Origin: a virus
DNA: 24,319 nt
Strand: one strand, 5' to 3'
IMG/VR virus record: IMGVR_UViG_3300027140_000023
Span: 1 to 24,319 of that record
This document shows positions 14,684-21,833 of this stretch, piece by piece. The notes beneath the pieces were generated by a model that did no database searches, was not told the origin of the DNA, and worked only from the letters and a program-made list of their open reading frames with translations. Position 1 is the stretch's first letter, and every line of letters begins with the position of its first letter. A program made the translations under genes and the position numbers.

Positions 14684-14981
14684 CAAGTATCTCCTTAGCC
14701 TGTTGTTCAAAATCTATCATTGCTTCTTGCACTAACACTTCTTCTACTATCTTTTCTCCGTGTCCTGCTTCTGCTGAAATAAGAACTGCTGCCAGCATAG
14801 TCAACATTGTATTTGCTTTTTGTTGGTCTACTTGATTCATAACCCATACATCCCGTAGTGCATTAAGGATGTCTAATCCCTGGCGTTTAGAGATTGGTAT
14901 ACCTATGTGTCTAGGATTATCTTTAATAAAATCCCATACTTCATTGCCATTATTCAGAAAGGCATTTTCGGATTCGTTCAT
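14670..14981 (-). CDS. Hypothetical helical protein after the primase
   Basis: A 103-residue acidic, mostly helical protein ('RQGLDILNALRDVWVMNQVD', 'QQKANTMLTMLAAVLISAEA', 'KIVEEVLVQEAMIDFEQQAK'). No family recognised. It starts 32 bases inside the primase TOPRIM frame, with a GGAG about a dozen bases upstream, so it is probably translated by coupling. Its own end carries the ribosome site for the DUF1599-like gene. Position suggests replication or nucleotide metabolism, without direct evidence. Confidence 0.68.
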   Translation of the reverse strand: MNESENAFLNNGNEVWDFIKDNPRHIGIPISKRQGLDILNALRDVWVMNQVDQQKANTMLTMLAAVLISAEAGHGEKIVEEVLVQEAMIDFEQQAKEILDEKP

Positions 14982-15579
14982 TAATAAACTCCGCTCCTTG
15001 TAGCATTACTATACTGTTTACGTCATGCCCTTCTGGCATCTGAACTATATTAACATTACCTAACTCTCGGCTAACTTTCTTGCCAAAATCCATACCTGCT
15101 GAATCACCATCTGCTAATACAATTACTGTATCAAAATCATCTAATATCTTGGAATAGAATGGCTTCCAGTTGTTTGCACCTGGAATACCTACTGCTGGAT
15201 GTGGTGTTTTAACAGATACTGTTATGCAATCTATCTCGCCCTCAGTCACACAGATATAGTCTGATGCTGTTAGTACTGCCTGTGCATTGAACATACTGGT
15301 CTTAGCACCTGGCATACCCATATACTTTGGGTCTACATTACCCAACGCTCTGAATCTAATATCAACTACACCTGATGGTGTGATGTAAGGTATTGCTAAT
15401 CTTCCAAGGTATGGTTCATGACCTGGAAGAGCGTCCTTTACCACTCCAAGATGAAAGCGTTGCGCCTCTTCTACCGATAGATTGCGTGTTGCTAGGTACT
15501 CTGTTGCTAGATGAATCTGACTGGCGTACTGGTGCGTTGCCTGCAAGAGAAATTGTCTGTGCGAACTTGATAGCCTCAC
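14950..15579 (-). CDS. DNA primase, TOPRIM catalytic part (separate frame)
   Basis: A 209-residue frame carrying the catalytic half of a DnaG-type primase. 'YLATRNLSVEEAQRFHLGVV' and 'YLGRLAIPYITPSGVVDIRF' precede the TOPRIM core: Glu113 in 'VTEGEID' and Asp157/Asp159 in 'LADGDSAGMD', the metal-binding acidic residues. The zinc-finger half lies upstream in another frame and overlaps it by 164 bases. A GTG start at 15579 has AAGGAAGGAGG eight bases upstream, ideal for independent initiation; alternatively a +1 frameshift would join the halves. See findings. Confidence 0.85.
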   Translation of the reverse strand: MRLSSSHRQFLLQATHQYASQIHLATEYLATRNLSVEEAQRFHLGVVKDALPGHEPYLGRLAIPYITPSGVVDIRFRALGNVDPKYMGMPGAKTSMFNAQAVLTASDYICVTEGEIDCITVSVKTPHPAVGIPGANNWKPFYSKILDDFDTVIVLADGDSAGMDFGKKVSRELGNVNIVQMPEGHDVNSIVMLQGAEFINERIRKCLSE

Positions 15580-15790
15580 GATATGTGCCTCCTTCCTTAT
15601 AGATAATTAAATCGTATACATCTCCACTGACGCCACAACCATGACATTTAAATCTTTCTTCTTCAAAGTTAATACCTGCTGATGCATGGCTGTCATTGTG
15701 GAATGGGCATTTAATTTTGCGCCAGCCGTGTCCCTCAGCAGGAACGGCTGCGCCTATATAGCGTAGATAGTCTGCGATACTATGTTTCAC
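15416..15790 (-). CDS. DNA primase, CHC2 zinc-finger part
   Basis: A 124-residue frame with the primase zinc-binding domain: 'HGWRKIKCPFHNDSHASAGI' and 'FKCHGCGVSGDVYDLIIYK' give ligands C28, H31, C49 and C52, the CHC2 pattern used to recognise template. I start at GTG 15790, preceded by AGGAGG, rather than the longer frame that overlaps the resolvase gene by 120 bases. After 'YREAIKFAQTISLAG' the frame becomes Ser/Arg-rich and stops at 15416, while primase homology continues in the other frame from 15579. It may be a free zinc-finger subunit or the first part of a frameshift product. Confidence 0.85.
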   Translation of the reverse strand: MKHSIADYLRYIGAAVPAEGHGWRKIKCPFHNDSHASAGINFEEERFKCHGCGVSGDVYDLIIYKEGGTYREAIKFAQTISLAGNAPVRQSDSSSNRVPSNTQSIGRRGATLSSWSGKGRSSRS

Positions 15791-16124
15791 CCAAGACCCT
15801 CCTAATAAGAGCGAGCCACACGCTGGCAGGCATACTGCAATACCATTCTCCAACATCTGACTTTCCTTTCCGCTTATGCAAGACTGTTCCTGTCCATGCA
15901 TTATCGTTCTTCATTTCTATTTCTAGTTCTTTAATCCAAGCGCTCAAGTCCATGCGGACGTGGTTTTTAACCTCAATTGTTACTCCATTGACGCCACTAA
16001 TATCGCCTTTGTCTAACTGTGCTCCTGCTATTCTGCGGTCTGCATAAGGAAAACCATTAACCTTCAGCCATTTAACTGCATCTGCTTCGGCTTTGCTGCC
16101 TTTACGCTTGGCTGGTGTACTCAT
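15780..16124 (-). CDS. Holliday-junction-resolvase-like nuclease
   Basis: A 114-residue protein with restriction-endonuclease-fold motifs in order: Glu13 in 'GSKAEADAVKWL', Asp41 in 'DKGDISGV', and Glu51-Val-Lys53 in 'VTIEVKNHVRMDLSAW'. This E...D-x9-E-x-K layout is that of archaeal-type Hjc-like resolvases and similar phage nucleases that cut branched DNA before packaging. It is coupled upstream to a 47-residue gene by an ATGA overlap and overlaps the primase start by 11 bases. Substrate is inferred from family. Confidence 0.82.
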   Translation of the reverse strand: MSTPAKRKGSKAEADAVKWLKVNGFPYADRRIAGAQLDKGDISGVNGVTIEVKNHVRMDLSAWIKELEIEMKNDNAWTGTVLHKRKGKSDVGEWYCSMPASVWLALIRRVLGET

Positions 16125-16264
16125 TCTTTAGGTTGCTCCGTAATGATTGCTATTACCCAACCGTTGCCTTCGCCTTTTTCTGCACGCTCACGTGCAATAT
16201 CAATGTTAGATGCACGGATAACTTTTGTTTTATTTTTCTCATAAATGATTTCATACTTAGGCAT
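16121..16264 (-). CDS. 47-residue hypothetical protein
   Basis: A short gene coupled on both sides: its ATG shares a base with the upstream ATPase gene's TAA, and its TGA lies in an ATGA overlap with the resolvase gene. The product begins 'MPKYEIIYEKNKTKVIRASN', then a charged helix ('IDIARERAEKGEG') and a strand ('GWVIAIITEQPK'), a beta-alpha-beta mini-fold. No family recognised. The coupling is good evidence that it is translated. Confidence 0.65.
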   Translation of the reverse strand: MPKYEIIYEKNKTKVIRASNIDIARERAEKGEGNGWVIAIITEQPKE

Positions 16265-17076
16265 TACATTACCTCTTCCTGTTGGTACCTGACTGGTACA
16301 TCCTCTAGATACATAGAGTCTGGACTAAAAGATAGGCTAACATAATTGCTGCCTGTCTGGTCTGCTCTACCGTATCTGTTCTTGACTGGTGCTACACATA
16401 GGTATGTGTCGTCACCTTGTTTCATCTGACCAATAGTTAAAACCATTGCTGGAATCTGATTGACCATGCCCTGCACTGCGCTGCGTGGCTGGCAAGGATA
16501 GCCATCAAATCCTTCTTTTGTATGGTGTAGTACTAACACTGCTGCGTTGGTATCTCTGGCTAGATACTTGAGTTCTTTCATAACGGCACGCATTGCACCA
16601 AACTCATCGTACCCATCCATTGCTACATCCATTAGGTTGTCTACAACTATAAGGGTTGGCGACTTACCCCATACTGTTTCAAAGGCTGAGACTTCATCAT
16701 CTAAATCTTTGAGTGTAGGGCTAGATTCAAAGGACCAGAACAAATGGTTGTTGAGTTGTAGTATTTCATGCGACCTAGCAGGGTCGCGTTTTAGTAGTTG
16801 TTCTGCTGCTGCCTGTGTCATCTTGCCAGTCATAGCAATCAAGCGCATAGCCATTGTGTGTGCATTGGTATCTGCTGAAAAGTAAAGTGTAGGATGTTTT
16901 GTTTTAGCAGCAATAGCCAATGCAACTGATGACTTACCTGCACCTGGAGTGCCTGCAATAACAGTTACTTCTGCTCTACGCAGAATAATTCCTGCTCTCT
17001 CAAATGCAGCAAAGGCAGGCGGTAATGGTTCCCCGCCTACCTCTGCTTTATTTATAGAGCGTCTAAGTGTTTTCAC
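16264..17076 (-). CDS. DnaB/RecA-like replicative ATPase (helicase)
   Basis: A 270-residue RecA-fold ATPase. Walker A is 'GTPGAGKSS' (42-50); Walker B is 'TLIVVDNLMD' with Asp146; 'AVLVLHHTKEG' provides the following strand and sensor-like His pair, and 'RSAVQGMVNQIPAMVLTI' the next. This pattern matches the DnaB-like/AAA_25 helicases of actinophages, which unwind DNA ahead of the fork together with the primase encoded downstream. It lacks DnaB's N-terminal domain and is short. The GTG start overlaps the preceding stop (GTGA), so translation depends on coupling. Confidence 0.85.
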   Translation of the reverse strand: MKTLRRSINKAEVGGEPLPPAFAAFERAGIILRRAEVTVIAGTPGAGKSSVALAIAAKTKHPTLYFSADTNAHTMAMRLIAMTGKMTQAAAEQLLKRDPARSHEILQLNNHLFWSFESSPTLKDLDDEVSAFETVWGKSPTLIVVDNLMDVAMDGYDEFGAMRAVMKELKYLARDTNAAVLVLHHTKEGFDGYPCQPRSAVQGMVNQIPAMVLTIGQMKQGDDTYLCVAPVKNRYGRADQTGSNYVSLSFSPDSMYLEDVPVRYQQEEVM

Positions 17077-17543
17077 TTAATCTGTTCTGGAACGAATGTG
17101 TTCCATTCTGGTGAAGTGTTAGTAACATACTGGTTCTTACACTTGTCGAATGCACCCTTTGGTGCTGGGCAGAACCAACCTTTATATGGTCTGCCATCTT
17201 TACCCATACCTTGAATCGCTGTCATCTTTCCATGTGGACATGAACGGCCACCAATTGTAGGTGTTGGTGCTGGCTGTGTATATTCTTGGGCAGGAATTGT
17301 TGTTCCTGTTTCAATGATGTTGCCACCTAATGCTGCGGCAACTGCTTGTGCTGACATAACTGGTGCTGCTGGTGTTGATGCACCACGCACTGCTGCTTCT
17401 AGTTCTGTTGCTGCTGATGCAATCGCTGCGATTGAATGTGCAACTACATTGTCTAGTTCTTCTCCGCTTTCTGCACGGACTGTAACAAGACTACCTGCTG
17501 GTGTCTTAACTGTGATACTGATTGGTGCTTCTGTACTAGGCAC
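17073..17543 (-). CDS. Hypothetical protein with C-terminal zinc-ribbon-like motif
   Basis: A 156-residue protein. I use the GTG with AAGGAG six bases upstream; an earlier TTG in the same frame has no site. The N-terminal part contains a small beta domain ('ISITVKTPAGSLVTVRAESG') and an Ala-rich helix, then a low-complexity Pro/Thr linker (~95-110). The C-terminus ('GRSCPHGKMTAIQGMGKDGR', 'GWFCPAPKGAFDKCKNQYV') has Cys/His spacing that could bind zinc. It sits between the Cas4-like nuclease and the helicase, so a DNA-binding accessory role in replication is plausible. Confidence 0.72.
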   Translation of the reverse strand: MPSTEAPISITVKTPAGSLVTVRAESGEELDNVVAHSIAAIASAATELEAAVRGASTPAAPVMSAQAVAAALGGNIIETGTTIPAQEYTQPAPTPTIGGRSCPHGKMTAIQGMGKDGRPYKGWFCPAPKGAFDKCKNQYVTNTSPEWNTFVPEQIK

Positions 17544-18318
17544 TATCTTCTCCTTGCTCAAATGGAGTAGCCAAACCCTTTTGGTCTCGCCACTTTCTTA
17601 CTTTCATTGCAAATTGTACACCTTTCCATCCTTCTTGGATGTCAATCCATACTAACTTGCAAGTTCCTGTCCCTGCTGGGGCATGAATGATGATTGCTTT
17701 TTCTTTATTGATGTCGCCCCATGTGCCACGGGTCGCCGTATCTATCATGTACGGCGAGCCGTTGGCGTAGATTGCTAACTGCATAGCAATATTATTTGGA
17801 TGGTCAATGCGACCTGTCTTTAGGTCTGCAATAAACCTTTCGCCTTTGTATTCAACAACTCTATCTGGTGTGCCAGCAATTTTAAACTTATCTAGCACGG
17901 TGAATTGTTCGATGTAAAGTTTAGTAAGTATGCTAGTTGCTTTTTGGTATGCAAGAATGTCTGGCATCCATTGTTCTGGTACTGCACCTAACTCTAAACC
18001 TAAGTCTAGTTTTTCTGTTAACGCATGGATTGCTGTACCAATTGTTGCTGCTTTACTAGCACCTGCTGCATCCATTGCTTCTTCGATATATGCATTAACC
18101 AACTTGTTATCATCTGCTGCTACACCAATGGCTAGTAATAGGTCTGGTCTACTTGTTAAACCTATTGCTGCCATACGCATCTTCCATGCTGTTAATGCTG
18201 ATGCATCATCAAGACTGTTGGCTATTGTGGTAGCACGCGTATATGCAATTGCTTTGCCACCTTTAGGGGGAACGACTAACGGTCTTCCGTATCTATCTCT
18301 TTCAATTTCTACTGGCAT
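17536..18318 (-). CDS. Cas4/RecB-like exonuclease
   Basis: A 260-residue PD-(D/E)XK nuclease. The start is the ATG preceded by AAGGAGATGT; longer versions run into the intergenic region. Motifs in order: 'IGTAIHAL' (His98), 'IAGTPDRVVEYKGERFIADL' with Asp152 and Asp165, then Lys167 ('DLKTG') and 'AMQLAIYANG' (RecB-type Gln/Tyr motif). The four-cysteine Fe-S cluster of true Cas4 is not visible. Such phage enzymes degrade DNA ends for recombination or replication. It leads the replication block, about 120 bases after the preceding gene, with a strong inverted repeat in its leader. Confidence 0.82.
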   Translation of the reverse strand: MPVEIERDRYGRPLVVPPKGGKAIAYTRATTIANSLDDASALTAWKMRMAAIGLTSRPDLLLAIGVAADDNKLVNAYIEEAMDAAGASKAATIGTAIHALTEKLDLGLELGAVPEQWMPDILAYQKATSILTKLYIEQFTVLDKFKIAGTPDRVVEYKGERFIADLKTGRIDHPNNIAMQLAIYANGSPYMIDTATRGTWGDINKEKAIIIHAPAGTGTCKLVWIDIQEGWKGVQFAMKVRKWRDQKGLATPFEQGEDSA

Positions 18319-18376
18319 ACATCTCCTTGTTATTAGTGTCCCGTGTTCGCAGATGGCGGGACCACCCATCCCCAAG

Positions 18377-18417
18377 TCTAACACATAGTAGAAATGAACA
18401 AACGCCTATGTGTTAGA
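18377..18417 (-). promoter_or_regulatory. 12-bp perfect inverted repeat in the leader of the replication block
   Basis: TCTAACACATAG (18377-18388) and CTATGTGTTAGA (18406-18417) are exact reverse complements separated by 17 bases. They lie in the 119-base gap between the gene at 18438 and the Cas4-like gene, about 60 bases before its start. There is no T-run on either side, so it is not a simple terminator. A repressor operator or a leader-RNA hairpin is more likely. The rest of the gap (18319-18437) shows nothing else I can name. Confidence 0.6.
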
Positions 18418-18437
18418 TAGCGCATGATTGATGGTGG

Positions 18438-18878
18438 TTATTCCCGTTCGATTTCGCTTATACTTACATCGTGGCTGTCAATGTCTAAGTCGTAGCCGCT
18501 GACTTCGATATTGTCATTAATAATATCTTCGGCTTCCTCTTTAGAGGTAGCCTTGATACCAGTAATGTTAACTGTAATCTCTACAGTTGCACACCAAGTT
18601 GTAGTAAGCATGTCTGAACCAATTGATTCAAGCAATGCGTTAACCTCATCGCGTGTAACAGTTGTTTCATCCTCATCAACAGAACCATCAAATGCTTCTG
18701 TAAAGTAGGCATGTACTTCAGTACGTACCTTCATTAGTTTTCTATATGCTTCTTGTGCTTCAGTAGATACTGCATCTAGCCTACGCTTAGTTGCAATGTC
18801 TGTCTTGATTAGTTCCTTCAATGATTCTTCAGTGAAGTTATAGGTTGTGCCATCTACTGTAATTGGGTTTAAGTACAT
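18438..18878 (-). CDS. Acidic hypothetical protein
   Basis: A 146-residue acidic protein with AAGGAG before its ATG. The first half is helical ('EESLKELIKTDIATKRRLDA', 'AQEAYRKLMKVRTEVHAYFT') and the second half alternates strand and acidic helix ('CATVEITVNITGIKATSKEE', 'AEDIINDNIEVSGYDLDIDS'). Small proteins with 'VEITVxITGxxAxSEEEAED' occur in actinophages next to DUF932 genes, as here. Function is unknown; DNA mimicry is conceivable from charge only. Confidence 0.72.
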   Translation of the reverse strand: MYLNPITVDGTTYNFTEESLKELIKTDIATKRRLDAVSTEAQEAYRKLMKVRTEVHAYFTEAFDGSVDEDETTVTRDEVNALLESIGSDMLTTTWCATVEITVNITGIKATSKEEAEDIINDNIEVSGYDLDIDSHDVSISEIERE

Positions 18879-18886
18879 GTTGCTCC

Positions 18887-19834
18887 TTAGATTCCGACTA
18901 GTTCTAGTGCTCGTAGTTTAATGCCATCATTGCGCCCTGCAAGGGTAGCAATACTAGCATCTTTCTGAGAGTAGTGGTCAGCATATTCAACTACTGCTTG
19001 CCATAAACCAAACTCTGTATGACGGATGTTCTCTTGTGTTGGGCTATCTGAATAGATAGCAAATGCTTTCTGCCGTGCATTGAGGGCACGGGACTTGGCA
19101 TTCTTTTCACCCTTGCTGAGTAGGTGTAGAGGTGCGTTCTCAATTTTAGATGGTAGAGCCCACACTTTCTTGAAGTACTCAGTTGCTTTGTTGATGTCTG
19201 CCTCACGCTGTAATAGATGGTTAGCAAGATTACTATACGCATCAATACTTGTGTAAGTCAAGTCAAGGATGTTTCGCATATCGGATACTGATAACACTGA
19301 GTTTTGTGTATGACGCAGTGTGTATGTGTGCGCTTTGTTCTTGGCACGATAGATACGATTGATTTGGTTGGCACACCACAATCGTTCGATGATAGGACGG
19401 ATGACCACTGATGATGAACCATCATGACTAGTCTTGGCTAGTAAGAAGGCTGCGTGTGGGTCGCCCTTGATTTCCATTTCTTTTGGTAGTGACATAAGCA
19501 TCCATACTTTTGCGCCACCATCATACTCACCTGCTGCTGCATAGCGAGCATCACCTGAATCAATTAAGCCGTCAAGGCAGCCAAAGACTTCTTGGTTTTG
19601 GAAGACTTTGTATTTGCTACCTACTACGCCAATGACTGACTCATTTCCATTTGCTTTTTTTACGACTGCTTGCTTGTTCGGTACATGCAAGAAGTCAGAT
19701 GTATGCATATCAGATAAACCAACAGTCCAATTAAGTCCTGCTTGTTCTGCTACCTGTGCTGCACTACTTGCTTCTACTGCTACGCCAGCCTTTTGCCAGG
19801 CTGAGCGGTTCTTCGCTACATTTGCTGTAGTCAT
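18887..19834 (-). CDS. DUF932 phage/plasmid-like protein
   Basis: A 315-residue protein of the DUF932 type. Recognisable blocks are 'AEQAGLNWTVGLSDMHTSDF', 'ESVIGVVGSKYKVFQNQEVF', 'LDGLIDSGDARYAAAGEYDG', 'KVWMLMSLPKEMEIKGD', 'LAKTSHDGSSSVVIRPIIER' and 'LWCANQINR'. Members are common on phages and plasmids, usually in early operons; their function is not established, though a role around recombination or DNA handling has been suggested. Length fits a complete member. An AAAGGG site precedes the ATG. Confidence 0.88.
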   Translation of the reverse strand: MTTANVAKNRSAWQKAGVAVEASSAAQVAEQAGLNWTVGLSDMHTSDFLHVPNKQAVVKKANGNESVIGVVGSKYKVFQNQEVFGCLDGLIDSGDARYAAAGEYDGGAKVWMLMSLPKEMEIKGDPHAAFLLAKTSHDGSSSVVIRPIIERLWCANQINRIYRAKNKAHTYTLRHTQNSVLSVSDMRNILDLTYTSIDAYSNLANHLLQREADINKATEYFKKVWALPSKIENAPLHLLSKGEKNAKSRALNARQKAFAIYSDSPTQENIRHTEFGLWQAVVEYADHYSQKDASIATLAGRNDGIKLRALELVGI

Positions 19835-19846
19835 GTGTCCCTTTCT

Positions 19847-20341
19847 TTACCATGAAGCCTGATACTCGAAGGCCCATCCTTCAGGTACATCTTCAATTAG
19901 TTTGCTTACTATCTCCACGGTTTTTTTTACGCCATGGAAATACCATTCGTCATACTCTGTGCTTCCAAAGAAGAAGCCACCACCTGTTGGCAGTAGTTCT
20001 TCTGCTTTAGTATGGTCTGCTAACACTTCTTCACATGCAATCTTTAAATCAATTAAAGAATTACGAGGTACATAAATAGGCTGGCAGTTATCTTCTCCAT
20101 CTGCTAAGTTCTCAATAAACCAAGAATGGATAGCATTAACTTTACGCCAATAACCAACTTGAATAGATACCTGAGCAAAGGCTAGTTCGTTTGGGTCATA
20201 AGCCCAATCGTTAGCACCCATAAGGCTGGTTAGGATTTTGTAATCTGCATTTGGAAAACTAACTCCAGTTCCATCTGGATTTACTTTCCAATCACGGGAT
20301 GAGATACCTTTACGGGCATAGAGATACATATCTAATCCCAT
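19847..20341 (-). CDS. Conserved phage protein of 'MGLDMYL' type
   Basis: A 164-residue soluble protein. The opening 'MGLDMYLYARKGI' and the 'VGYWRKVNAIHSWFIENLAD' block belong to a small family seen in phages and some bacteria with no assigned function. The C-terminal half has 'YVPRNSLIDLKIACEEVLAD' and 'YDEWYFHGVKKTVEIVSKLI', predicted helices around aromatic strands. It begins four bases after the preceding stop and lacks a close SD, so it is likely coupled to the DUF4192-like gene. Confidence 0.78.
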   Translation of the reverse strand: MGLDMYLYARKGISSRDWKVNPDGTGVSFPNADYKILTSLMGANDWAYDPNELAFAQVSIQVGYWRKVNAIHSWFIENLADGEDNCQPIYVPRNSLIDLKIACEEVLADHTKAEELLPTGGGFFFGSTEYDEWYFHGVKKTVEIVSKLIEDVPEGWAFEYQASW

Positions 20342-20343
20342 GA

Positions 20344-20844
20344 TTAGATACCCATTCCTTCTTTAACTCTTGGATGTAGTTCGTGTGTCATAGCAACAAA
20401 CGCACCTGATGGCCAGCCTGAAGTAAAGACACGGTTAAGTAGATTTGCTAGTGAGTAACTAGGATTATGAACTAGCGCAGTACTAAGAAGTTCTTTAGCA
20501 GAATCTACTTCTTCTAGTGCGTATAGATTTGCAGCCAACACACTTGCAATAGGTGCAATGAACTTAGTAGGAACTGAGTCCATAAAGTATGCAAGGTATC
20601 CATTAACATCTTCAATCTTGCGCTCAGATGGCAGACCTAATACAAAGTCACGCAACTGAATGTCTTTCTGTAATGCTGCTGCAATCTCTGCAATATGGTC
20701 ATTATCTGGTGCTGTGCCTGAATCAACCTGTGTATAGATAGCGTCAGTTAAACGCTTGCGTTGTGTTAGTAGTTGTTCTTCTTTATCATTCTCACCCAAT
20801 AGGATGTTGTAGTAGTTTTCGATTTCTTCTAGTGTTACTGTCAT
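20344..20844 (-). CDS. DUF4192-like protein
   Basis: A 166-residue helical protein with AAGGAG upstream. The C-terminal half ('FIAPIASVLAANLYALEEVD', 'SAKELLSTALVHNPSYSLAN', 'LLNRVFTSGWPSGAFVAM') resembles the C-terminal region of DUF4192 proteins, which are widespread in Actinobacteria and their phages; the N-terminal part is shorter and divergent. The function of the family is unknown. Its placement between the lysozyme-like gene and the 'MGLDMYL' gene says little. Confidence 0.7.
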   Translation of the reverse strand: MTVTLEEIENYYNILLGENDKEEQLLTQRKRLTDAIYTQVDSGTAPDNDHIAEIAAALQKDIQLRDFVLGLPSERKIEDVNGYLAYFMDSVPTKFIAPIASVLAANLYALEEVDSAKELLSTALVHNPSYSLANLLNRVFTSGWPSGAFVAMTHELHPRVKEGMGI

Positions 20845-20865
20845 TTCTTTCTCCTTAGTTTGTTG

Positions 20866-21279
20866 TTAGTACCAGCCATTGGTACGCCAATGCGACCAAG
20901 CAACTGATGGTTTCTCGTAGCGGTGCTGGATATAAGCCAGCCCCCGCTCAATCTGAAGCGGGGCTGGCGTTGATGGGTCGAGGTTAAGCAACTGTGGAAT
21001 ACCAAATGCAGAACTGTTTGGGTTATCTGCTGCTGGATTCCATGCTGATTCTTTACCCCATAGTTTCATGAGTGCTCGATGTTCCGATAAGTTCCATTCG
21101 GGGTATGCCAACTTCATGAACTGTCTTGCATATAATTTCAGAGCGCGAGGAGTCCAATGGAACTCGCTCATCTCCGTAGGTTTTGGTTCTGTATGTGCCT
21201 GTGCTAGTGGCATGTGCCACGGTAGCATTGACAAGAATGCTACATACCATGCTGTAAGCAGTGCGAATAGTTTCTTCAT
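20866..21279 (-). CDS. Secreted lysozyme-like (lytic transglycosylase) protein
   Basis: A 137-residue protein with an N-terminal signal peptide: 'MKKLFALLTAWYVAFLSMLP' and a likely cleavage after 'AQA' (residue 28). The mature part resembles the small lytic transglycosylase fold: Glu77 in 'LMKLWGKESAWNP' as likely catalytic acid, 'NSSAFGIPQLL', 'IERGLAYIQHRYE' and the terminal 'AWSHWRTNGWY'. It should cut or remodel peptidoglycan from outside the membrane. It sits in the early leftward operon, far from the late lysis genes, and is ATGA-coupled to a 31-residue membrane peptide. A GC-rich hairpin lies inside the gene. Confidence 0.85.
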   Translation of the reverse strand: MKKLFALLTAWYVAFLSMLPWHMPLAQAHTEPKPTEMSEFHWTPRALKLYARQFMKLAYPEWNLSEHRALMKLWGKESAWNPAADNPNSSAFGIPQLLNLDPSTPAPLQIERGLAYIQHRYEKPSVAWSHWRTNGWY

Positions 21280-21371
21280 TTAGTAACCCATCTGTAGAGG
21301 ATATAGAAAACTGTAATGAGGAAGAGCCATGACTGTAATGGTGTGAGAGGGAGGAATGTAATGTCATTCAT
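21276..21371 (-). CDS. 31-residue membrane microprotein upstream of the lysozyme
   Basis: A short gene whose TGA overlaps the lysozyme ATG (ATGA) and whose ATG lies inside the previous microgene's end (GATGAATGA). The product starts 'MNDITFLPLTPLQSWLFLIT' and continues with a hydrophobic helix ending 'YILYRWVTK': a single membrane span with a basic C-terminus. Pairing with a secreted muralytic enzyme suggests a pinholin-, antiholin- or release-regulator-like role, as inference. The overlapping 104-codon frame at 21053-21367 is judged a shadow. Confidence 0.6.
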   Translation of the reverse strand: MNDITFLPLTPLQSWLFLITVFYILYRWVTK

Positions 21372-21468
21372 CTCCCCACATCCTGTCTGGTTCTTGGTAA
21401 CCATCATCCTCTTCTTCTGTGTCTTTGTCTAGTGCTATATCATCTTCAAGTGGTGGTTCATAGGTCAT
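21364..21468 (-). CDS. 34-residue acidic microprotein
   Basis: A short gene with AAAGGAG at good distance before its ATG. The product is very acidic ('MTYEPPLEDDIALDKDTEEE' then 'DDGYQEPDRMWGDE'), without hydrophobic segments, so probably an extended or disordered protein. It overlaps the preceding 32-residue gene by 11 bases and the following membrane peptide by 8. No family recognised; evidence is the SD and the compact overlap chain. Confidence 0.55.
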   Translation of the reverse strand: MTYEPPLEDDIALDKDTEEEDDGYQEPDRMWGDE

Positions 21469-21556
21469 CTTCTTCTATCTCCTTTAGCATCTCATTTAGT
21501 ATGGGCTGTACTGCTAGGGCTGCTTTGTCTAATGCTTCCTGTAGTTCTTTACTCAT
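21458..21556 (-). CDS. 32-residue helical microprotein
   Basis: Product 'MSKELQEALDKAALAVQPIL' plus 'NEMLKEIEEDDL', a single amphipathic acidic helix. The ATG overlaps the last codons of the XRE regulator gene by eight bases; the SD is weak, so translation would rely on coupling. Its end carries the SD of the next gene. It may be a small binding partner of the regulator. Confidence is moderate because the frame is short. Confidence 0.5.
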   Translation of the reverse strand: MSKELQEALDKAALAVQPILNEMLKEIEEDDL

Positions 21557-21833
21557 TGTCGTATCTTTCTTTGTATTCCATTAATCTTTTATGATGCATT
21601 CTCATAAGTAATTGTGTTGGCTCTTTTTCTTTTACTAATGATTCAATAGATATATCGTACCTATTGCATAGAAGTATTAGGTTTTCAAGGGTAGGTTTTC
21701 TATCTCCTCTTTCCCAACTTCCTAATGTTACTGCGGTTATCTGTGCAATTTTAGATGCTTCACTTAATGTTAAACCTTTGGCTTGTCTTACTTGTCGTAA
21801 TCTTTTACGCACTGTTCTATAGGTTGGATTCAT
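21549..21833 (-). CDS. XRE/Cro-CI family DNA-binding regulator
   Basis: A 94-residue protein with an HTH_3 domain over residues ~8-65: 'RLRQVRQAKGLTLSEASKIA', 'QITAVTLGSWERGDRKPTLE' and 'NLILLCNRYDISIESLV'. The 'TxxxxWExGxRxPxxxxL' signature is typical of Cro/CI-type repressors. The basic C-terminus could help dimerisation. It is ATGA-coupled to a 43-residue gene upstream. It may control the early operon; inverted repeats at 18377 and 22738 are possible targets. No integrase is seen in the window, so a lysogeny role is open. Confidence 0.9.
   Translation of the reverse strand: MNPTYRTVRKRLRQVRQAKGLTLSEASKIAQITAVTLGSWERGDRKPTLENLILLCNRYDISIESLVKEKEPTQLLMRMHHKRLMEYKERYDNE

Noticed and set aside
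15791-15901. Longer N-terminus for the primase zinc-finger protein
   Set aside because: It would overlap the resolvase gene by over 120 bases; GTG 15790 has AGGAGG at good spacing and places the zinc finger at the usual distance from the start.
21053-21367. 104-codon minus-strand frame overlapping the lysozyme gene
   Set aside because: The product is Ser/His-rich without a fold, while the other two frames give a membrane peptide and a clear signal-peptide lysozyme linked by an ATGA overlap.
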